Shown piece after piece: positions 49,892 through 60,716 of a stretch of DNA of 64,000 nucleotides. Position 1 is the stretch's first letter, and every line of letters begins with the position of its first letter. The stretch is taken from assembly GCF_036711975.1 (NCBI RefSeq), contig NC_091966.1, positions 35,781,501 through 35,845,500 of the forward strand, written 5' to 3'. A program made the position numbers and the translations under genes. The notes below the pieces were generated by a model. The model had not been told where the DNA came from. It made no database searches and saw only the letters and a list, made by a program, of their open reading frames with translations. This DNA is from Onthophagus taurus. Taxonomy: Eukaryota; Arthropoda; Insecta; Coleoptera; Scarabaeidae.

Positions 49892-52800
49892 CATAGATAG
49901 CATTGCGTTAATGCTTATGTAATTTATAACATTAAGTGAAATGTATTTTTAATATATATTCGATAGGTTTATATAATGCGATGAGTGCTTTAGTCTTGTG
50001 TATGAATTTATTAATTTATTTTTAAAGAATTAATAAGTACAAGAGGAAAATAATAGAAAAAAGGCTTCATACGTTTATATAATCACAATTTAAAATATTA
50101 TTACATGAGGTTATTTTTTTCCTTTTGTGATATTATCTCTTTTTATGTCCCCAATTAATTGTGACAAAAAACGCCCAGACAAATTGAAATGTACAAATAA
50201 TACTTTTGATCATCTTCCTTTTTATTATTATAATTAATTGTTTTGGTGACATTTTATTACACTTTATTTATAATTATTATTTAATAATTGTGTATATTGT
50301 ATAATAGATTAAATGTTAGATTTTCATTTTTTTAATAATTAAAAATTTTGTAAAAAATTGATTTTCAGAAGTAATTTATTATTTTTCATACATAAGTGTT
50401 ACATAGTAAATATTTATATGGATAAAAAACATAGATTACTCATCAACTGTTATGTACAGACTTTGGTATATCTTCCTGAGGAAATTATATAATATATACA
50501 AGTTGTTTTCTTTTTGTTTGTATTTTAACTTAACCAGACTTACAATCTAATTAGTAAATTAATTCCGGTTTGATTGTGGCGTTCGCATCGTCATCAACAA
50601 ATCCAACGGAAAATTAAAAACGGAGGCAGAGAGACACGCCTTTGTCTTAAAAAAGAAACAATTTACGGTACAATACACAAATATACATCATCAGATCTAC
50701 ACGAACGAACCAAGTAGTGTCGAATCAGCCTTTTTTATTTATATATTCGTTTATATATTTTTTAGTCACATACGCTACGAATTATGTAGTTTTCAATAAC
50801 AAGTAGGTATACGATATGTAAATAGTTCTAAAGCGCATATTTAAATATTGCAATAATTTACCCAATAACGGTCCTTACGGCCTAAAAAGTACGACGTGGA
50901 GGAGGAGCTAGAGAAAAACAACTCGATTTTTAAATAGTTTTTTTAAATTTCATTTAAAACCCGTTCTAATAATGAAGTACGATTTATAGAAATCATTTCT
51001 TTTTTTGTACTAGTACTCTGTTTTTTTTTTCTTTATCTACTACCATCAATCGTTCATTTTTCTATTTTTTTTTTAATTCCATTTTTTTTTGGACCACGCT
51101 TTACCCTTTCTTTAAATAACATCTTCCAATTCCAAATCAAAAAAAGTACTAAGAAATGTATTGTTTAAAATTAATGATAATTTAAAAGTAGAAAATAATA
51201 TCGTGTGATTAAAAATAATTTTATTGGGTTGGTAATATTTTTGATCAAATTTGTAATTGTACAATGTGAAACTCATACTGAGTACATATGTTATGGTCGA
51301 AAAGTTCTGGAAAGTATTTTTTTGAAAGAAAGAGTGATGAATTTTTGCCACAACAAAAAAAAGCATCTTTAATACTTTGATCTTGCTTATTCTTCATACT
51401 TTGGTTTGAATCTTGTGACACAGATTCAATGAGCTTATTTCAAACACTCATTTTTCATTTTAGACGATATAGTTTAGTTGGAATTGACATCATAAGAAGT
51501 AAGTATTAACTCGACGGGTTCCAAAACGTTTGCTTCCAATCTTTCTTTAAATCTGATACAGTTTTCTTTAGAATTGTTATTCTCGATGAACTTTTTTTTT
51601 CACAAGGTAACGCGAAACATGTTAAAAAAAAGAAGACGTACCTGCCTGATAATAAGTGCCATTATCAGTGTAAGCATCAACCTACTGACAGTAGAGAAAA
51701 TAATACAGCTCACTTAGAACATGGAAAAACAACTTGAAATATATTGCAAAGGACGTAATTGCTGTAATCACCATCTAATATCAGAATTGATTGCACCAAG
51801 AAGAAAAAGGACAGAATTGGGAAAATTGTCTACGCAGAAAGATGTCAATTAATAACAACAATAGGTTGAATGAAAAGTTGTGATAATCGAAAAGAGTTGA
51901 TAAATGGCTCTCCAGATAATTCACTCCCTATAATCTGATTTAAAGTTCATAAATAAAGATATTTTTGAACGAATTTACAAACATGAAATGAATTTTTTGA
52001 CTTTCCACTATTTATAGACTACAACCTCTGGATATCGTTCTTTTCGTGGTTTATTCTGAGAAGTGTAAAAGTAATTCTGGATGCTGTGTGATTTAGTTTC
52101 AAAATATTGTTTGATGTTCTATTGCCACAAAGGCGCAAAACTAACAACTGCTAATGAAAGAAAAAGTTTGGGCTTGGATATGATGTAGTAAATTTAAAAG
52201 AAAGTAATTGTTATATAATATAGAGTTTCTGTGGACAACTTTCTTACTAGCAGTGATTTAGCTATATGTTAACTGAAACTATTAGAAGAAATAAGAAATT
52301 TATTCTCGATAACTTAAAAGAACGCGCGTCACTAAATCTGAACGTGTTAATTAACAATCCGAAAATGTCCAGGTTCTCTTTCAACCTTAATCAATCAATT
52401 TTGTAAGCAAAACTGTAAATGCTAAACTACCAAATTCTGCCATAATTTTCCGAGAAGTAATTTGTCTGCTTTCAACAGCCGTTCGTGTGACAATGAGTAA
52501 GAAACAAGGGAAGAAGTTAAAACTTTTTGCCGATTCTCCCATAAAGCATAAATAGACGTCTAATTTTTAACACACTCCACATTGATCGTCAAAGTTTCTT
52601 TGGTTTATTATTATTTAGGTTTTTTTTGCATAGAAAGTCGGAAATTGAAAGATAAAATCAATGCGTTAAGTTAATCCATAATTAAGAATACGCATGAACA
52701 ATGTTTTTGAAAAAGTTCTTTGCTTATACTTGAATAACAAATTATGTCTACGTCTAAACAAATGTTTAGTCAAAATGCATCAAAGTTTTGCATTTACAAA

Positions 52801-54426
52801 TATATTTCATAGGTAAAATATCATTACATGATCATTTGATGACCAAACCTTTAAACTTAAATACCTACAAAAATGTTCTGCTATTAAGTTTAGTTTTATA
52901 CCATTTTCAGTATCAATTGTGCGTCCCAAACGTTGCGAAAAGGTGAGTAACCAGAGATACTTGGTGGTGAGTGAAGTAGGAGAAGATTTGCCTCTAGACT
53001 TAAACTCTATTAAAAACGTGACATCCTATAGATACCTAGACTGCAAATTACAAGCAAGGGGGATAGCAATGAGAAAATAATTAGTAGAATGGGTCAAGCT
53101 AAGGTAATAATAAAGAGATTGAATAACGTTCTCTGGAGTAAGAAAACACACAAAATGCGAATGTGAAAAACAGGGGAAATATGTCGATGATGAATGCAAT
53201 AGAAATGAAGTACTGGCAAAGGTGCTGCAAAAAGACAAGGAGAGATAAAGTGAGGAATGTTGATACCAGGCAAGAAGTTGGAAGTGACATAAGTGCATTA
53301 GGGACAATGAGACTTATGATGACTTAAAAGAGTCTTAGAATTGGTGCCACACAATAGGGCAAAGCGAGGTAGAGCCAAGAGAACATGGAGAACGAACTGG
53401 AAAAGATGAATGTTTATTCATATTGACTGCTGAAGCACGTAGATTGAAGATTTTTACAATTAAAATATGTAGGTCAGACGAAAAATAGGTAATTACATAT
53501 ATGAAGCATAGTTCAATGAACAGTATATTCAATGGATGGTATAAGTATCTTGATAAATTGCTGGTCCATGAACCAATCCTTAGATATTCCCCCATTTCTT
53601 TGAACAACTGTCAACATTTTACTACGTGTTTTCCAGATTGCATGATTGTGTAATAGAAATGCTGAATATGCTGTCCACAATTTACGACATAAATCTTGAA
53701 GTTATCCTGGATTCTGAGACATTCAGGAGTGTAATGATAAGGTGGACGAGTTGATTAAAAGAGGACATCACAAAAGACAGAAGAGTTCAAATGAAAAAAA
53801 GTCTTTCCACCAAATAAAACAACACTTTAACCATGAGTGGGAATAAAATTACAGATTTTCCAAACCAGCTCAAAAACGTGTTTTCAATTCTATAGTGATA
53901 GATTCTGTTGTAATTCAATCTGCTCAAAAATAAATTTAAAAATATTATTAAATTATGCAACTGTAATCCTTGATTACAATCATAACTTATAAATAATTGA
54001 GTCAAAATAAATTAAAACCACTCAATTTCTTTCATGTTTACCAACATAACGACAACATATCAATCATTCTTGATCACATGATATAGTAACAAAAAAAATT
54101 AATAAAATAAAAATCGATTTTATAATCAATTTCATAATCAACTAATTAAACTAACATTTATTAGAGTATCTTTAAAACTTAAAGCCAAGTCTTGTGTATT
54201 TTGTGCCCTAAATTTAACCAAAGAATTAAAAATACAACATAAATGTTAATAAACTTTAACAATAGTGTTATAAAAATAGATCTCAAAACAAAAGTTGATT
54301 ATGAAACTGGTAACTTCATTAAAATTTAAACAATACAATTTCTACTACAAAATAAAAAAATAATTAATTTATAACTCTACCAATTTTCTTTCTTTTATAT
54401 AAATCCTAAGAAATCATTTAAATATA
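49892..54426. other. Intergenic region between convergent glycerol kinase and Cbl
   Basis: 49892 to about 50340 is the likely glycerol kinase 3' UTR. 50340-52900 is AT-rich with no gene or element I can name; a short acceptor-like segment on the minus strand near 50930 is noted among rejected items. 52930-53400 is a LINE fragment. About 54100-54426 is the likely Cbl 3' UTR (minus strand). Confidence 0.45.
52930..53400 (+). mobile_element. LINE reverse transcriptase 3' fragment
   Basis: Plus-strand pieces across frames include AKVIIKRLNNVLWSKKTHK (53098-53155), MKYWQRCCKKTRRDKVRN-like sequence (53205-53260) and a basic RAKRTW end (53360-53390). This order matches the thumb and tail of insect endonuclease-reverse transcriptase LINEs. 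Several stops are present. Confidence 0.55.
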
Positions 54427-57400
54427 CTATCCATGTTTCGTTCCAAATTCATGTAAAATATCACAAGCCATATCAACATTATTCCTGGTAATATACAGAG
54501 CTTTAATAACAGCATCTTGCGAATACCCCTCATTAACCAATTTTTTAATATAGTCCATATTTAAATTTTCATAACAAACCGACGCAGTTTCCTTTGAAGT
54601 TAAAGGATTATACCTTTCTTTGGGTCTTCCCGGTTGTTGTTTTTGTTGAAGAGCGACGTTTTCATAAACGTGGTTATCGTCCGTTAAATTCGGCGTTGTA
54701 CTCGATTTAACCGGACACGTAACCGTTTTTTTATTTTTCGTAGGACAACTTTGATGTCGACTTTGAACCTTAGCTATACTAGAAGTACAATTTGAAATAA
54801 CCACACCGTAAATTGTTTCTGGTGAGCTCAATTCGATCGTATTATTATCTAAAAGCCACGATTCTTCTCTATGCATATCTTGCATTGAATTACTTTTAGC
54901 TATTTGAGGTACGTCAATTGTGTTTTGAGACAAATTTGTTACCGATTGCGCTTCGTTAAGACCATTTAAATGTTTAAAACCGTGAGTTGTTGATCCGTTT
55001 TTTTGATGAGAAGTCGTTGGGATTACTACTTGTTCTAATGTTGGGGAATTTCTTCTTGGTGGGATTGGTGGAGGTGTTATTCCAGATGATGGGACTGTTG
55101 GTGTTGCACTTCTTCTAACCGATCTGGGACTATTCCTTGGTGATATCATTGGACTTGCTGAATTCTATAACAAAAAAATAATAACGTATAAATGTTTTTG
55201 TTTTTCACTAAATTAAAGAGATTTTAGCAGAAATCATTTGATCACAAAACATCTTACAAATAATATTTTTAACAAAAACAACTTACAGACATTTCGTTTC
55301 TGGGCGATAAAGCCAAGGCTTGCAAACTACTTCCGGAACAACTCCAAGGATCGCCACCGTCCTAAACACAATCACAAAAAGTGGTGTTGACATAAACTCC
55401 TTTAAACATGTTTTTTTTATACAAGATAAATAAAATAATATAAAAAACGAACACAAAGCGAACGAGGTACTTACCACAAAATAACACAATAAGCGGACAC
55501 AAACAAATAACAAAGCGAAGGAACGAGAACATTCACGTGGGGAAACGTGGTGAGTAAAAAAGAATGTGCGCTTTGGATAATCAAAAATAAAAAATAAATT
55601 TACGTGCGGTTTGTCGCATGATATATTATTATAAAGAAAAAAAAAATGTCAAAAAAGGTTAAATTACACTGAGAATGTTACATCTTAAATAAATAAATAT
55701 TGTAATACTTTTTACTGTGGCGAAAAAGTCAGAAATTAATATTTGGGATTTTGTAAAATTATATTAAATGTATCGAAATTAACCACATTGCACTTAAATT
55801 AGAACTTATCATTATTTAAAAATATAACAAAACGATTCATTTAATTAATAATACTTTTGAGTAATTCCCTAAATTTAAATTATCCTTACGTCTTTGTATT
55901 TTATAAAAACTAATCTATTAAACCCACTTAAACATAAAAATTAAAAAAATAATAATCATCACATCAATAACAATTTGCTCAAATTACTTCCTGTTATTGA
56001 AATCTATTTTTTTAATATTATTAAAATGGAGTTTGGATTAAAAAAAAAAGAAATTAATCATGCATGGATAAATTCTTTTAATCGTACTTTTAAATGACGT
56101 AATCCCTTCTCTTATTACGTTTAAAAAAAGGACTTGCACGAGTTGAAGCGAGTCTATAGACACAAGCAAAGCCCTTGTCACAAGCAAACACAACATAAAG
56201 TAAGGTCAGGTCAGTGGGAGTATTCGTTCGTGCAAGCGACAGCCGCATGTACCTCTAACTCAAAGTCGTCTTCATCGATAGTAGCCGTTCCTGAATTAGA
56301 ACTTTTCGGTTTGTGAGACTTTTTCGGATCAAATGGGTCCACAACTATTTGTTCAGTACCTTTTATTTCAGCTCTACAAAATGGACAACCTTGTCCTTCC
56401 GAATCCTACAAAAAAATACATAATAGAAAAGAAGCAATAATTTGAAGATTTAAATACAGTAAAACCTTGATATAACGGACAAAATATTTAAATATAAATA
56501 TTAGAGTTCGTAAATAGAATCCAACACGGTAGTTCTAGTTTTAATTGTTATTCAGTGTTAGATTGTTGGATGTTTTTATTGAATTAAAAGTGAAACTAAC
56601 ATTAGACCTAGAACTAGAAACATTCAGGTTTAGCAGTACGTCTCTTAAGACGGCTATACTCGAATGTTTTTAGTTCTAGGTCTAGTTTTAGTTCTAGTTT
56701 TAGTTGTTATTCAGAGTTAGATTGTTGTATATTTTTCATATAACTAAAACTAGACCAACACTAGAAACTACACTAACACTAGAAACATTTGGGTGTAAAT
56801 GAATACTGCATTGTATTCGGCTTGAGTAGCTTTCTAGTTGGGTAAGGTTGCTTCTGCGCTGGGTTACTTTTTGGTTGGGTTGCTTCTGTGTTGGATTGCT
56901 TTTGGGATGACTAAAAGTTACCGCGTGTATTGGAATACGTCAGAAAAATGGCAATCATCTATAGAAATTATCTTGTATCAACACGGTATTAAGCTGCAGC
57001 TTTTTGTAAGAAATAATCTCTCTAGATTTGGATTGGGTTCCTTATCGAATGAGTTCCTTTTGATTTGAACAAGATTGCTTGATTCATTTCGGGTTGACCT
57101 GCTTTTGGGATGAGTTCCTTTCGGGTTGGGCTGGATTGTTTTCTGATTGGATTGGGTTGCTTTCTGATTGGGTTGGGTTGAGTTGCTTTCTGATTGGGTT
57201 GGGTTGCTTTCATATTAGATTGGCGTTGAGTTGGATTAGATTCGGGTTGGATTCCTTTCGATTTGAGCTAGATAACTTTCTTGAAAGAAATAATCTCGAC
57301 CAACTTCGAAGACGTCGCCCGAGATTATTTCTTTCGGTTTCGGGTTGCTTATGGGATGAGTTGCTTTCGGGTTGGGTTGGATTGCTTCTGATTGGGTTGT

Positions 57401-60400
57401 GTTGAGTTACTTCCTGATTGGGTCGGATTGCTTTATAATTTGGTTGGTTTGCTTTCAAGTTAGATTGGCGTCGAGTTGGATTAGATTCGAGTTGGGTTCC
57501 ATTAGGAATGAGTTCCTTTCGATTTGAGCTAGATTGCTTTCTTAGTGTTCCTTTTTGACACATTTAGGTTACGCGAAAATGTAAAGTTTTGTTTCAACAT
57601 TTTTCCAATACAACCCAACAATTATTATACATCATTTTAAAGAGAAAGCTTTGAGCTTTAATTTAGAATAAGTCTCATTCCTTAATTTCAATAAATACGG
57701 CTTCCAGAAATTTTTAAATTAGCATCTTTTTTGACACTGTTAGGTTATGCGAAAATGTAAGTTTTGTTTCAACATTTTTTTTCTCAATATTTTTCCAATC
57801 CAACCCAACAATTATTATACATCATTTTAAAGAGAGAGCTTTGAGCTTTAATTTAGAATAAGTCTCATATCTTAATTTCAATAAATACGGGTTCCAGGAA
57901 TTTTTAAACTAACATCTTTTTTGACACTTTTAGCTTATACGAAAATGTAAGTTTTGTTTCAACATTTTTTTTCTCAATATTTTTCCAATACAACCCAACA
58001 ATTATTATACATCATTTTAAAGAGAAAACTTTGAGCTTTAATTTAGAATAAGTCTCATTCCTTAATTTCAATAAATACGACTTCCAGGAATTTTTTAATT
58101 AGCATCTTTTTTGACACTTTTAGGTTATGTGAAAATGAAAGTTTTGTTTCAAAATTTTTTTTCTCGATATTTTTCCAATCCAACCCAACAATTATTATAC
58201 ATCATTTTAAAGAGAAAGCTTGGAGCTTTAATTGAGAATAAGTCTCATTCCTTAATTTCAATAAACTCAGTTTCCAGTAATTTTTAAATTAGCATCTTTT
58301 TTGACATTTTTAGGTTATACGAAAATGTAAGTTTAATTTCAACATTTTTTTTCTCCACATTTTTGTGATCCAACACAACCATTATTATACATCATTTTAA
58401 AGAGAGAGCATTGAGCTTTAATTTAGAATAAGTCTCATTTCTTAATTTCAATAAATACGGCTTCCAGGAATTTTTAAATTGGCATCTTTTTTGACACTTT
58501 TAGCTTATACGAAAATGTAAGTTTTATTTCAACATTTTTTTTCTCAATATTTTTCCAATTCAACCCAACAATTATTATACATCATTTAAAAGCGAAAGCT
58601 TTGAGCTTTAATTTAGAATAAGTTTCATTTTTTAATTTCAATAAATACGGCTTTCAGGAATTTTTAAATTAGCATCTTTTTTGACACTTTTAGCTTATAC
58701 GAAAATGTAAGTTTTATTTCAACATTTTTGTCTCAATATTTTTCCAATCCAACCCAACAATTATTATACATCATTTTAAAGAGAAAGCTTTCAGCTTTAT
58801 GTTAGAATAAGTTTCATTCCTTAATTTCAATAAACTCAGCTTCCAGGAATTTTTAAATTAGCATCTTTTTTGACACTGTTAGGTTATGCGAAAATGTAAG
58901 TTTTGTTTCAACATTTTTTTTCTCAATATTTTTCCAATCCAACCCAACAATTATTATACATCATTTTAAAGAGAGAGCATTGAGCTTTAATTTAGAATAA
59001 GTCTCATTCCTTAATTTCAATAAAACGGCTTCCAGGAATTTTTAAGTTAGCATCTTTTTTGACATGTTGAGGTTATACGAAAATGTTAGTTTTAACTCAA
59101 TACTCTTTTTCTCAATATTTTTCTAATTCAACCCAACGATTATTATACATCGATTTAAACAGAAATCTTTAAGCTTCAATTTAAAATAAGTTTCATTTCT
59201 TAATTTCAATAAACACGGCTTCCAGGAATTTTTAAATTAGCATCTTTTTTGACACTTATATTATGCGAAAAAGTTAGTTTTTGCTCAATATGTTTTTTCT
59301 CAATATTCCATCAGATTTTCGTCGTTCTGTAGCTACAGGTCTGATAAATAAATATTCAAATTTACTGCGTCCACCAAAAAGGTCTTGCGCAAGTTCAAAA
59401 GAAAGAGGAGTTGTGAAAATTGTTCTGCCAAAACTAGACCCCACTTAAAATGTACTGCGTGCGATGTTTATTTATGTTGTAATGAAGAAAGATCTGTTTT
59501 TCTGAATATCATAATGTGATTTAGCTAAACCAAGTGTTACTTATTTTCTAACGTAATAAAATGTACTACTATTATTTTTATATTGGCAATAAAAGTTTTT
59601 GTTTACTGTAACATCACTAAAATATATTTTAATGCCTGATGGTACTCTCAAGTACCATTATCCCCCTGGAATGGGGGGATTACATATTTTGCTAAAATTG
59701 ATTCCAAAGGCCTTTACTGATTGTGAGTGCATTTTGATAGTCAAAATTTTTGACTTCTTGGGATACAAACTGCAAGAAAATGTGTGTAATTATACTGGCC
59801 AATGTCTACTAACACCAATAAGACACTACGTGTATTGCAATACTGTCAAAAAATGCTAATCATCTATAGAAATCGTCTTGTTCTGTATCAACATGGTATC
59901 AAGCTGCAGTTTTTGGGAAGAAATAATCTCTAGTTTTAGTTGTTAGTCAGCGTTAGATTCCTGTATATTTTTATTAAACTAAAAGTAGAACTAAGTAATA
60001 AAGAACGCAACGTGTGTATAGCTGTTCGAATTTGTGTGCATTAAAATTATTCATTCAACCAGTTTAAAGTGTAAATTAATAATTTTTCATGTACCTTTCC
60101 CGTATTAACCCGTTATATCGAGATTTTACTGTATTTTGATTTCACGTACATATTGCCAAGCTGTTAAACACGGTGTACATAAAAGATGTCCACATGGTTC
60201 TATCCGAACATCCTTATCATTTTCAGCACAAATTTTACATAATTGAAACGTACTACCCATTTCGCAATAGAGCTCGTATTGTTCTTGAGTAACCGCGATG
60301 TGATCTTCTGGTGTTTGTTGCACAGCCCATGATAAATCAGGATTAACCACTCTTCCATCGGGATATAAATAACTATTAAAAAAATTTATTTTATTTATTA

Positions 60401-60716
60401 ATATTTAAAATTTACTTAAAACTGTAATTTCAATAAATTTACTTACAACCCTTCTCTATAACCATCTAAAAGTGCTTGAATTAAACTTTTATTTTGCGGA
60501 ATCGTTTGTAAGATTTCCCCATCGGGTGTAACATACCCGATGGCCCATTGACCAAGTCGTGTACAAGACAATCTAAAGACATAGCTGCCGGCCTTGGTGA
60601 TGTATTTTTGAAGGCGCGCCTTCACCTCGTCGTAGGTTAAGAAGGCGACGTATCCCGGATGTGTCACAGCTAGGATCTGCCAGTTGCGCAGCAGGGTCGT
60701 CCACGGTTGAAACAGT
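54427..60716 (-). CDS. Cbl: E3 ubiquitin ligase Cbl, C-terminal part (five exons seen, 5' exons missing)
   Basis: Exons on the minus strand are 60716-60447, 60372-60150, 56405-56253, 55361-55287 and 55164-54427, joining in phase to 485 residues and a stop. Cbl binds phosphotyrosine on activated receptor tyrosine kinases and ubiquitylates them, ending EGFR-type signalling. Seen in order: the SH2-like part of the tyrosine-kinase-binding domain ([29 protein letters not shown]), the linker helix with regulatory Tyr ([15 protein letters not shown]), a complete C3HC4 RING ([17 protein letters not shown]), a proline-rich region with PPPIPPRRN for SH3 binding, and a C-terminal UBA-like domain (about the last 45 residues). 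The UBA marks the long isoform. The four-helix bundle and EF-hand exons were not found up to 64000 and probably lie beyond the window. One intron is filled by a pogo-like element. Confidence 0.95.
56840..57560 (+). repeat. GGTTGG-rich degenerate simple repeat
   Basis: Short units such as GGGTTGGGTTGCTTTCTGATT are repeated imperfectly across the interval, densest at 57120-57210 and 57360-57450. The reading frames are low-complexity (QPNPIRK-type) and not genes. The G-run spacing could allow G-quadruplex folding. It lies inside the pogo-like element. Confidence 0.8.
56930..57025 (+). repeat. Duplicated segment flanking the satellite, copy 1
   Basis: AATCATCTATAGAAAT and GGTAT-AAGCTGCAG and AAGAAATAATCTCT are shared in order with 59838-59930. 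The two copies lie on either side of the 190-bp array in the same orientation. Confidence 0.75.
57545..59330. repeat. Tandem array of 190-bp units, about nine to ten copies
   Basis: The landmark TTTTTTGACAC recurs near 57551, 57728, 57917, 58107, 58297, 58489, 58677, 58868, 59057 and 59250, a spacing of about 190 bp. Each unit also contains CAACCCAACAATTATTATAC, ATCATTTTAAAGAGA and ATTTCAATAAA blocks. Units are similar but not identical; the last two are more diverged. No ORF. The period is of the size seen for satellite DNA that fits a nucleosome. Confidence 0.95.
59838..59930 (+). repeat. Duplicated segment flanking the satellite, copy 2
   Basis: Direct-orientation partner of 56930-57025. 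It is followed by CTCTAGTTTTAGTTGTTAGTC, related to the CTAGTTTTAG-rich block at 56600-56790, which suggests that a longer segment was duplicated around the array. Confidence 0.75.

Larger units (their letters stand above)
56457..60131. mobile_element. Pogo-like non-autonomous transposon, 3.68 kb, in a Cbl intron
   Basis: The terminal inverted repeats are 22 bp with 20 matches: CAGTAAAACCTTGATATAAC plus GG on the left, and the complement of CGTTATATCGAGATTTTACTG at the right. TA flanks both sides. This terminus is typical of pogo/Tigger-type elements. No transposase is visible; the interior holds a 190-bp tandem array, GGTTGG-rich sequence and duplicated segments. Without it the intron (56406-60149) would be about 67 bp. 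Confidence 0.75.

Noticed and set aside
50900-50945. Acceptor-like minus-strand segment reading APPPRRTF then stop, possibly an alternative last exon of Cbl
   Set aside because: Only eight codons after a plausible acceptor, 3.5 kb beyond the Cbl UBA exon. There is no way to tell it from chance without transcripts.
57022-57563. Open frames of QPNPIRK-type repeats on the minus strand
   Set aside because: Translation of the GGTTGG-rich simple repeat; not a gene.
57545-59330. CRISPR-like regular spacing
   Set aside because: The repeats are contiguous units of about 190 bp with no unique spacers, in a eukaryotic intron; this is satellite DNA.
59599-59859. 86-codon open frame inside the pogo-like element
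   Set aside because: No DDE or helix-turn-helix motif; cannot be supported as a transposase or host gene.
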